Source: Bacteroidota bacterium
Lineage (GTDB): Bacteria; Bacteroidota; Bacteroidia; Bacteroidales; Paludibacteraceae
Length of the DNA stretch: 6,147 nucleotides
Reading direction: 5' to 3'
Assembly (NCBI GenBank): GCA_017860335.1
Contig: JAFNAU010000133.1
Span: 1-6,147, forward strand
A program made the translations under genes and the position numbers. This document shows positions 1 to 5,897 of the stretch, piece by piece. The first letter of the stretch is position 1, and every line of letters begins with the position of its first letter. Below the pieces are notes generated by a model that ran no database searches, had not been told where the DNA came from, and saw only the letters and a list, made by a program, of their open reading frames with translations.

Positions 1-1329
1 CGGTCACCCGGAAATGTGGGACAAATCAGTTTCTATGATGCAGCACGCGGCGAAACTTACCGCGATTTTGGTGATCCGGTTGGCATCTATTCACGTGCTT
101 TGGTGCAGGGGTTATTCGGAGTTTCGCCCGATTTGCTTAACGGCAGGATAATCATTCGCCCCGGTTTGCCACACGACTGGGATTTTGCCGAATTCACAGC
201 TCCCTATCTTGAATTCAACTTCAATCGAAAAAACAAAACTGACTATTATTTACTAAAAAACAAATTTGACGTAAAGTCCGAACTGATCCTTCAGCTACCG
301 GTAACTCACGAAAAAATCAAATCAGTTAAAATCAACGGTAAAATAGCCCACTGGACTATACTTGAAAATATTGAATTTCCATTGGTTGAAATCCGGTGCG
401 GAAACGCAGAACAACCGGAAATAAAAATTGAGTGGGATGGTAACCAATTAGACCCTTCTTTGGCAAAAACAACCGGGAAAAGAGATGGTTTTGTAAAATT
501 ATTGCAGGAAGAGATGAGTTGGTGGAAACCGACTGAAGTTGAAATTCAAAAAAAGGACAGTTCATTTGCAAGAAATACCCTCCTGCCTGATTTTTCAAAA
601 TCGAAAGCTGAATTTATTCAGATAAATATTGACAGCATACTCAATGCTTCAGTTACCGATATCTTCAAAAACGAATATTTGTCGCCCCGATCGCCTTACA
701 CTACACTGCAAACACCCTGGCAGGGTGTGGGTGAATGGTGCAAACCGCTGCTAACTTACGAAATTGACGACACCGGACTTCGTCAGTCAACGCATAATCA
801 GACCTTTACAACACCAACGGGACTTCCTTTCCGAATTCCTGATGGGAAAAACAACATTGCTTTCACAACCTTGTGGGACAATTACCCGGATTCGCTTTCG
901 GTTGGACTAAGCGGCAGAGCGCAACATGCGGTATTACTCATGGCCGGTACCACCAATCCCATGCAGTCGCAATTCGTAAACGGTACGGTCACTGTAAGTT
1001 ATAAAGACGGAACAAGTGAAACATTGCCACTTGTAAATCCCGACACCTGGTGCCCTATTGAGCAGGATTACTATACTGATGACCGTGCTTTCAGGATTAA
1101 TACACCACGACCATATCGTGTTGCATTTAAATCTGGCATAGTAAGCAATGATATAGGGAATGCACTGAATATCGACTCTATGGAAGTATATGGACGGGTT
1201 ATTGATGGAGGTGCCGGAGTCATTCTCAACATCCCTCTCGACAAGAACAAGGAACTTCAGTCTCTGAAACTAAAAAGCCTTGCTAACGAAGTCATCATTG
1301 GGCTTATGGCCGTAACTTTAGTGAGGTAA
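1..1329 (+). CDS. DUF4450-type putative glycosidase, C-terminal part (5' end outside window)
   Basis: The frame is open from the first base (codons for RSPGN precede the GTG at 16), so this is the last 442 residues of a longer protein; the GTG is not a credible start. Residues 16-40 (RGETYRDFGDP, then GIYSRALVQGLFG) resemble the end of an alpha/alpha-barrel glycosidase domain. Residues 46-75 (LNGRIIIRPGLPHDW, then APYLEFNF) begin a beta-rich domain like those that follow such barrels. A second beta-rich region begins near residue 228 (SPRSPYTTLQTPWQGVGEWC) and ends in a conserved-looking tail, NEVIIGLMAVTLVR. I recognise the layout as that of large (over 1000 residue) Bacteroidota proteins annotated DUF4450, often found near polysaccharide-utilisation genes. 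Carbohydrate cleavage outside the cytoplasm is inferred from that; substrate and catalytic residues cannot be assigned from this fragment. The family call is from memory and is moderately sure; that this is a real coding region is very sure. Confidence 0.72.
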   Translation, partial: RSPGNVGQISFYDAARGETYRDFGDPVGIYSRALVQGLFGVSPDLLNGRIIIRPGLPHDWDFAEFTAPYLEFNFNRKNKTDYYLLKNKFDVKSELILQLPVTHEKIKSVKINGKIAHWTILENIEFPLVEIRCGNAEQPEIKIEWDGNQLDPSLAKTTGKRDGFVKLLQEEMSWWKPTEVEIQKKDSSFARNTLLPDFSKSKAEFIQINIDSILNASVTDIFKNEYLSPRSPYTTLQTPWQGVGEWCKPLLTYEIDDTGLRQSTHNQTFTTPTGLPFRIPDGKNNIAFTTLWDNYPDSLSVGLSGRAQHAVLLMAGTTNPMQSQFVNGTVTVSYKDGTSETLPLVNPDTWCPIEQDYYTDDRAFRINTPRPYRVAFKSGIVSNDIGNALNIDSMEVYGRVIDGGAGVILNIPLDKNKELQSLKLKSLANEVIIGLMAVTLVR

Positions 1330-1683
1330 AGTGGTAAAAATAATCCGAATATTGATACTTTAGTTTAACAATGACTCTACCTTATATTAAAATAAAGTTT
1401 CGGATTATCTGAGAAGCTTCCATGCTGTGTGACCGTTTATTGGTTACAAGATCAATAATCCTGCAGTCTGTTATCAAAGAGTTCAACCGCAAAATTTCAT
1501 CGTTTCGGTGCATTTTATCTTTCGAAGCATTTATTATCAGTAACGATGCCAAAATATCAACAAGACAGCCTCGTTTATATAAAATTAAGTCGATTCCCAA
1601 ACCTGTATTAAATAAAAGTAAATTCAAAATAAAAAAGATAGTAGAAATGACATGTCAATAATCAATAACACAGACAATCTTTA
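1330..1683. other. Intergenic region between convergent genes, no convincing gene
   Basis: This 354-bp AT-rich stretch separates the ends of two convergent genes. Its left part holds the hairpin at 1340-1408. The rest contains two overlapping antiparallel open frames of about 80 codons (1422-1661 on plus, 1382-1627 on minus). The minus one would need a TTG start, neither has a TAnnTTTG box or a recognisable domain, and both run through AT-rich sequence, so I do not call either a gene. A 10-bp perfect palindrome, TGACATGTCA, lies at 1648-1657. A decayed gene remnant cannot be excluded. Confidence 0.6.
1340..1408 (-). terminator. Long imperfect hairpin between convergent genes; likely terminator, best for the minus strand
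   Basis: Outer arms ATAATCCGAA (1340-1349) and TTCGGATTAT (1399-1408) are perfect 10-bp complements. Inside, ACTTTAGTTTAA (1357-1368) pairs with TTAAAATAAAGT (1387-1398) with one mismatch. The two stems are contiguous on the right side and separated by a 7-nt bulge (1350-1356) on the left; the loop is 1369-1386. On the minus strand the structure runs straight into TTTT (complement of 1336-1339), giving a hairpin plus short U-tract about 275 nt past the parC stop. On the plus strand it starts 10 nt after the enzyme's stop but has no T-tract behind it. Termination is inferred; the inverted repeat is directly visible. Confidence 0.5.
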
Positions 1684-4425
1684 CTAAAACAAAGTCATCT
1701 GCCCGGTAATATCGTCTATTATCTTCTGGTTGTCCTCTTCCGGGTCAATAAGTTCATCATTTTCAGACATTTCGTTCTCCACATCATTATCTTCCGGATT
1801 ATTATCCTTTTCCGTTTTATCTTCTGTTTTAAACCTTACCGGATCCAGTTCGTTAATGTTTTCTATTTCCCAGGTTGCCAGGCGTTTTCCTTTTGCCTTG
1901 TAACTTTTCACTCCGATAAACTCTTCGGCATCCACCACAAGGGCTTCACGATAAGCGTCGGTACCGCCAAACGTTACTTCGAAACGCGGAAAATCCTCAC
2001 CTGACATCAGTATCAGCTGCGAAGCCGGATTTTCGCCCAGGAAGCTGACCGGTTTTGCCGAGGGTTCCAACTGAAAACGTTTCAGATAATGAAATTTCTG
2101 ATCAGCATCATATAGTACCACCGACCACACTTTATTCGGATCAAACTTTTCGATAATCAGAATATCTTTCTCGAAATGATTGCTCAGATCGAAGTTGGTG
2201 GTGCGGTATTCGCCTTTGGTTGAGATGACGAGCACCTGCTCATCGCTCAGGAATTCGCCGAGATATTCGCCCCGGTTATCGTAATTGAAACGCAGGATAT
2301 CGCGGTCGAACCAGACTTCGCGTCCACCAAGGGTAGAACCTCCTTTTTGTTTCAGCGCGATCCGGTGCACATCGTTCTTGGTAAGCATATTTCCCATGGA
2401 CTGACGACCCTTGATGGCGATATCGCTGAAGTCTTTTTCAAAAACAAGTTTTATCAGGCGGGGCTTTGGCTTGAGTGTTACACGGATAACTTCAGCCTCA
2501 GCATTCGGATTGGCTGTGAAATAGATGATTTTGGAACCATCCTTGCCCTGGGTAACATCGTATTCCTTGTCGCGTGTAATTCCGGTAACCGCGAAACGCT
2601 TCATATAATAAGGTCCTGTTTTCCCGTGACGATATACAGCGTTGTAAATGGTGCGTTTGTCGTTCTTTTTGAAAACATTAATGTAGAGGATATTCTTGCC
2701 CACAAAGAGCTTCTCAGCCACTTTCACCACTTTATATTTACCATCTTTGAAAAAAACAATTACATCATCTATATCGGAACAATTGCAGACAAACTCATCC
2801 TTTTTCAATGCCGTACCGATAAAACCTTCTTCGTGATTAACATAAAGCTTTTCGTTGGCTTCCACCACCTTAGCCGCGACAATGGTATCGAAATTGCGAA
2901 TTTCAGTACGGCGTGGATAGTTCTTTCCGTATTTATCTTTCAGATTTTCAAACCAGAATATAGTGTAGTCAATCAAATGATCAAGGTTGTATTCGATTTC
3001 CTTAATTTTCTTCTGAATGCCGATGATGGTGTCGTTTGCTTTATCTGTGTCAAATTTGGTGATACGCACCATCTTGATTTCAAGCAGTTTCAGTATATCT
3101 TCGCGTGTCACTTCACGGATAAAATCTTTTTTGAAAGGTTCCAGTCTTTTGTCAATGTGTGCAACCACCTCATCCTGATTGGTACTTTCCTCAAATTCCT
3201 TATCCTTGTAAATCCGGTTCTCAATGAATATTTTTTCGAGCGAAACGAAAAACAGCTGTTCGCTCAGCTCATTGCGCTGAATAATAAGTTCCTGTTCGAG
3301 TAAATCTTTGGTATGATCGGTACTGATGCGTAGCAGATCGCTCACGCCCATGAAACGGGGTCTTTTATCGTGAATGACACAACAATTGGGCGAAATGCTC
3401 AACTCGCACTGAGTAAAGGCATACAGTGCGTCAATGGTTTTGTCGGATGAAGTTCCCGGCGACAGATGAATAAGTATTTCCACATTGGCAGATGTATTAT
3501 CATCCACCTTGCGGATTTTGATTTTGCCCTTTTCACTGGCTTTGATAATGCTTTCAATCAGTTTGGAAGTGTCGGTTCCAAAGGGAATTTCAGTAATCAC
3601 CAGTGTTTTATTGTCAATCTTACCTATTTTCGAACGGATTTTCACGGCTCCGCCCCTTTCGCCGTCATTGTAACGGCTGACATCGATGCTTCCGCCTGTT
3701 TGAAAATCTGGGTATAACACGAAATCTTCCTCCCGGAGATGAGCCACGCTGGCATCAATGAGTTCATTGAAATTGTGAGGTAATATCTTGGAGTTCAGCC
3801 CTACAGCAATACCTTCCACACCCTGTGCAAGTAAAAGCGGGAATTTTACGGGTAAATCAATTGGTTCCTTGTTACGGCCATCGTATGAGGGTTTCCACTC
3901 GGTAATTTTCGGGTTAAATACAGTTTCGAGAGCAAATTTCGACAAACGGGCTTCGATATAACGCGGAGCGGCTGCCCCGTCGCCTGTGAGGATATTTCCC
4001 CAGTTTCCCTGACAGTCAATCAGCAGGTCTTTCTGCCCCAACTGTACCAGCGCGTCACCAATAGAAGCATCACCGTGAGGGTGAAACTGCATGGTATGAC
4101 CCACAATATTGGCAACCTTGTTGTAACGTCCGTCGTCGAGTCGTTTCATCGAATGGAGTATGCGGCGCTGAACAGGTTTCAGACCATCGTAAATATCCGG
4201 TACGGCACGTTCCAGAATTACGTATGAGGCGTAGTCCAAAAACCAATTCTGGTACATCCCAGAAAGGTGATGTTTTACAGCATCGTCTGATATTTTGGGA
4301 ACTTTGTAGTTTGAATGAGTCTTACTATCTGTTTCGGAATCATCTGTTTCCTGGGTTAATTCAGCTGTTTCTTCATCAGGGACTTCTTGTTCTTCAATGT
4401 CGTTGAGCTCTTCGTCTTTTGCCAT
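1684..4425 (-). CDS. parC: DNA topoisomerase IV subunit A (ParC)
   Basis: This is the DNA-cleaving subunit of the type IIA enzyme that decatenates daughter chromosomes in an ATP-dependent complex with ParE. The breakage-reunion domain covers about residues 60-500: YASYVILERAVPDIYDGLKP (65-84), QRRILHSM (86-93), the quinolone-pocket helix HPHGDASIGDALV (115-127), and the active site AAAPRYIEARLSKFA (151-165), with R155 and catalytic Y156. Residues about 530-850 form the DNA-wrapping beta-pinwheel, including KGRQSMGNMLTK (672-683). No canonical GyrA box is seen, which favours ParC over GyrA. Both ends are acidic and low-complexity (1-33 and about 866-905), and the protein ends in GQMTLF. At 913 residues it is longer than the roughly 750 of E. 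coli ParC, in keeping with my memory of Bacteroidota homologues. The ATG at 4425 is taken because it sits downstream of a TAnnTTTG box. parE is not adjacent here; the upstream neighbour is divergent. Confidence 0.93.
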   Translation of the reverse strand: MAKDEELNDIEEQEVPDEETAELTQETDDSETDSKTHSNYKVPKISDDAVKHHLSGMYQNWFLDYASYVILERAVPDIYDGLKPVQRRILHSMKRLDDGRYNKVANIVGHTMQFHPHGDASIGDALVQLGQKDLLIDCQGNWGNILTGDGAAAPRYIEARLSKFALETVFNPKITEWKPSYDGRNKEPIDLPVKFPLLLAQGVEGIAVGLNSKILPHNFNELIDASVAHLREEDFVLYPDFQTGGSIDVSRYNDGERGGAVKIRSKIGKIDNKTLVITEIPFGTDTSKLIESIIKASEKGKIKIRKVDDNTSANVEILIHLSPGTSSDKTIDALYAFTQCELSISPNCCVIHDKRPRFMGVSDLLRISTDHTKDLLEQELIIQRNELSEQLFFVSLEKIFIENRIYKDKEFEESTNQDEVVAHIDKRLEPFKKDFIREVTREDILKLLEIKMVRITKFDTDKANDTIIGIQKKIKEIEYNLDHLIDYTIFWFENLKDKYGKNYPRRTEIRNFDTIVAAKVVEANEKLYVNHEEGFIGTALKKDEFVCNCSDIDDVIVFFKDGKYKVVKVAEKLFVGKNILYINVFKKNDKRTIYNAVYRHGKTGPYYMKRFAVTGITRDKEYDVTQGKDGSKIIYFTANPNAEAEVIRVTLKPKPRLIKLVFEKDFSDIAIKGRQSMGNMLTKNDVHRIALKQKGGSTLGGREVWFDRDILRFNYDNRGEYLGEFLSDEQVLVISTKGEYRTTNFDLSNHFEKDILIIEKFDPNKVWSVVLYDADQKFHYLKRFQLEPSAKPVSFLGENPASQLILMSGEDFPRFEVTFGGTDAYREALVVDAEEFIGVKSYKAKGKRLATWEIENINELDPVRFKTEDKTEKDNNPEDNDVENEMSENDELIDPEEDNQKIIDDITGQMTLF

Positions 4426-4516
4426 ATATTTTATTCAACAATTGTTTTTCAGGATCAGGAATGGTATTTTTCGGTGATAAACATTCTAAAATGGATATTC
4501 AAACCGATTCAACAGG

Positions 4517-4524
4517 CAAAGTTA
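4517..4524 (-). promoter_or_regulatory. parC promoter -7 box (TAACTTTG on the minus strand)
   Basis: The plus-strand CAAAGTTA reads TAACTTTG on the minus strand, a full match to the Bacteroidota -7 consensus TAnnTTTG. It would start transcription near 4510 and leave a leader of about 85 nt before the parC ATG. No well-spaced -33 TTTG is present: the nearest (complement of CAAA, 4527-4530) lies only 2 bp away. The match is visible; promoter function is inferred. Confidence 0.5.
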
Positions 4525-4548
4525 CACAAAAATTTGAAAAATAATCAG

Positions 4549-4556
4549 TAAGTTTG
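4549..4556 (+). promoter_or_regulatory. Promoter -7 box of the outer-membrane protein gene (TAAGTTTG)
   Basis: TAAGTTTG matches the Bacteroidota -7 consensus TAnnTTTG, 40 bp before the ATG at 4597. A TTTG at 4533-4536 is the only candidate -33 element, but its 12-bp spacer is shorter than the usual 19-21. An AAGGAG at 4566-4571 lies about 25 nt before the ATG, too far to be a normal ribosome binding site. The box is back to back with the parC box, 24 bp away. Confidence 0.5.
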
Positions 4557-4596
4557 CGGTGTATTAAGGAGTAAAAAATAAAAGTTATCAACAACC

Positions 4597-5199
4597 ATGA
4601 AACAACTATTGAACCTGAAATTATTGATCTTATCTGCAAGTTTATTCACATTATCAGCTACTTATGCTCAAACAGACGACAAAGGAAAAATCGGATTTAC
4701 TTATTCCCTGAACGGAGGCACAAATGTTCTCCAACCTGCCCTGTTGGGTGCGGCAAGTCACACGGTCACCGATGCTTCGGGTATCGGACTGATTTATCTG
4801 AGACCAATCAACCACTGGCTGGAACTGGAAACAGGTTTGACCTATAGTCTTTATAAAATCGAAACCACATCAGCCCCCATTCCACAAGTCACTACAAGCA
4901 ATTCAACACTGTCGTTAATCGATATTCCGGTAGGTGTAAGAGCTGGTTTCTGGAAGTATTTCTTTGCAAATGGTGGATTACTTCTTGATCTTGACCTCAT
5001 GAGCGACAGTCATGTAGACAGCCAGAGCGGCATTGGCCTGATGCTGGGCGTAGGAGTAAAATACGATTTCAAATTCGGCGGTTCACTCTTTGCCAACCCC
5101 TACGGAAAAATCCATTCGTTACTTCCATTTGGTTTTGACAAATACCACGAACGTTTACTCGAGAGTGGCTGGAAATTCGGATTTACGTACAAACTCTGA
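4597..5199 (+). CDS. Small outer-membrane beta-barrel protein (porin-like, OMP_b-brl type)
   Basis: This is a complete 200-residue exported protein predicted to sit in the outer membrane. Residues 1-24 form a classic signal peptide: a short basic start (MKQLLNLK), a hydrophobic core (LLILSASLFTL) and a TYA cleavage site before Q25. The mature part alternates hydrophobic and polar residues as in amphipathic strands: GKIGFTYSL (30-38), GIGLIYLRP (62-70), WLELETGLTYSLYKI (74-88), LSLIDIPVGVRAGF (105-118), YFFANGGLLLDLDL (121-134), GIGLMLGVGVKYDF (145-158) and the closing WKFGFTYKL (192-200). This fits a barrel of about eight strands of the OmpW/OmpX-like outer-membrane beta-barrel class widespread in Bacteroidota. 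The terminal beta-signal ends in Leu rather than the more usual Phe. It has its own promoter and no co-oriented partner nearby, so the ligand or role cannot be assigned. Class is fairly sure, specific function unknown. Confidence 0.8.
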   Translation: MKQLLNLKLLILSASLFTLSATYAQTDDKGKIGFTYSLNGGTNVLQPALLGAASHTVTDASGIGLIYLRPINHWLELETGLTYSLYKIETTSAPIPQVTTSNSTLSLIDIPVGVRAGFWKYFFANGGLLLDLDLMSDSHVDSQSGIGLMLGVGVKYDFKFGGSLFANPYGKIHSLLPFGFDKYHERLLESGWKFGFTYKL

Positions 5200-5211
5200 A
5201 ATATATTGTAT

Positions 5212-5237
5212 GCTTTTTTGACAAAACTGTAAAAAGC
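5212..5237 (+). terminator. Weak AU-rich hairpin after the outer-membrane protein gene
   Basis: GCTTTTT (5212-5218) and AAAAAGC (5231-5237) are perfect 7-bp complements around a 12-nt loop that can add an ACA/TGT pairing. It lies 12 nt past the stop codon. The stem is almost all A-U and no U-tract follows, so it is at best a weak terminator or 3'-end stabiliser. Confidence 0.25.
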
Positions 5238-5252
5238 GCAGCAGCAACACAG

Positions 5253-5270
5253 ACTGACAACGTTATCAGT
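5253..5270. promoter_or_regulatory. Near-perfect 18-bp palindrome, possible operator or hairpin
   Basis: ACTGACAACGTTATCAGT equals its own reverse complement except for one mismatched pair (C5258 and A5265). As DNA it resembles a dimeric regulator's operator; as RNA it gives only a 5-bp stem followed by TTTAT, so it might instead help end the upstream transcript. It lies 53 bp past the outer-membrane gene and about 120 bp before the glyS promoter box, next to a run of 12 A (5277-5288). Confidence 0.35.
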
Positions 5271-5276
5271 TTTATC

Positions 5277-5288
5277 AAAAAAAAAAAA
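5277..5288 (+). repeat. Poly(A) tract, 12 bases
   Basis: An uninterrupted run of 12 A lies in the non-coding gap before glyS. Such tracts bend DNA and can act as upstream promoter elements, but this one lies over 100 bp from the glyS box. It is also a site where sequencing may misjudge length. Confidence 0.6.
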
Positions 5289-5338
5289 TTCACCATCATA
5301 TCAATAATACCCGCAAATATTAAGTTATTCAACAAAAC

Positions 5339-5368
5339 AACCGATTTTTTAAGTCGTTAGCATCGGTT
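5339..5368. repeat. 7-bp inverted repeat AACCGAT/ATCGGTT overlapping the glyS -33 region
   Basis: AACCGAT (5339-5345) and ATCGGTT (5362-5368) are perfect complements with a 16-bp spacer. The right arm overlaps the TTTG at 5367-5370 that is the best candidate -33 element for glyS, so a protein bound here could control that promoter. As RNA it would be a small hairpin with a large loop. The repeat is visible; a regulatory role is inferred. Confidence 0.3.
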
Positions 5369-5401
5369 TGATTTAATAATCAATATTTTTCAGTAAATTT
5401 G
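5367..5401 (+). promoter_or_regulatory. glyS promoter (TTTG and TAAATTTG)
   Basis: TAAATTTG at 5394-5401 fully matches the Bacteroidota -7 consensus, and TTTG at 5367-5370 can serve as the -33 element with a 23-bp spacer, slightly longer than usual. Transcription would begin near 5407, giving a leader of about 40 nt before the ATG at 5448. I see no T-box or other riboswitch-like structure in that leader. Confidence 0.55.
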
Positions 5402-5447
5402 CAATCTAAATTTCAAATTGTAACTCAATAAACTGTAAAAATAGGAT

Positions 5448-5897
5448 ATGGCTTCACAAGAAGATGTTTTTAAAAAACTGATTGCACATTGCAAAGAGTA
5501 TGGATTTGTATTTCCTTCGAGCGAGATATACGATGGACTGAGCGCCGTTTATGACTACGGACAAAACGGTGTGGAACTAAAAAACAACCTAAAAAAATAC
5601 TGGTGGGACAGCATGACCCTGCTGCACGAAAATGTGGTCGGAATTGACGCTGCCATCTTCATGCACCCGACAACCTGGAAAGCTTCGGGTCACGTGGACG
5701 CGTTCAACGACCCGTTGATAGATAATAAAGACAGCAAAAAACGCTATCGTGCAGATGTATTGATTGAAGATTTGCTGGCAAAATACGACGAAAAGATTGA
5801 AAAGGAAGTGGAAAAAGCAGCCAAACGTTTTGGTGAAAGCTTTGACCCGGTGATGTTTCGCCAGACCAAAAGCGCTGAACGACAGCGATCTGGATGA
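5448..5897 (+). CDS. glyS: Glycine--tRNA ligase, N-terminal part (frame broken near 5868)
   Basis: The protein is the class II synthetase that charges tRNA-Gly with glycine in the cytoplasm, of the single-chain homodimeric type rather than the split alpha/beta type. Diagnostic N-terminal segments are present: YGFVFPSSEIYDG (18-30), SAVYDYGQNGVELKNNLKKY (32-51) containing motif-1-like sequence, and the glycine-pocket region KASGHVDAFNDPLID (78-92), followed by a charged helical stretch (EKIEKEVEKAAKRFGESFD, 115-133). The ATG at 5448 is supported by the promoter box upstream and by the MASQEDVFKKLIAHCKEYGF start typical of the family. Up to about T140 the sequence is normal; after that nine unrelated residues lead to a TGA at 5895-5897. 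The family continues in the +1 frame from 5869, so the stop is an artefact of a frameshift, either natural or in the assembly. Confidence 0.88.
   Translation: MASQEDVFKKLIAHCKEYGFVFPSSEIYDGLSAVYDYGQNGVELKNNLKKYWWDSMTLLHENVVGIDAAIFMHPTTWKASGHVDAFNDPLIDNKDSKKRYRADVLIEDLLAKYDEKIEKEVEKAAKRFGESFDPVMFRQTKSAERQRSG

Noticed and set aside
16..18. GTG at 16 as the start of the first gene
   Set aside because: The frame is open to the window edge and the sequence on both sides reads as the interior of an enzyme domain, so the true start lies outside the window.
1648..1657. 10-bp palindrome TGACATGTCA between parC and the hairpin
   Set aside because: It is too short to form a stable RNA stem, lies downstream of both flanking genes where an operator is not expected, and 10-bp palindromes recur by chance.
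2347..3303. 318-codon open frame antisense to parC
   Set aside because: It lies entirely within the well-supported parC coding region on the other strand, its translation is low in recognisable motifs and rich in Phe/Ile/His as expected for an antisense shadow, and it lacks a promoter box.
4566..4571. AAGGAG as a ribosome binding site for the outer-membrane protein gene
   Set aside because: It is about 25 nt from the ATG at 4597, far beyond normal spacing, and no alternative start codon follows at the right distance; Bacteroidota often do without such sites.
4433..5334. Octamer ATTCAACA at 4433-4440, 4507-4514 and 5327-5334
   Set aside because: Three copies of an AT-rich octamer in AT-rich intergenic DNA, at unrelated distances from the promoters, is not convincing as a regulatory motif.
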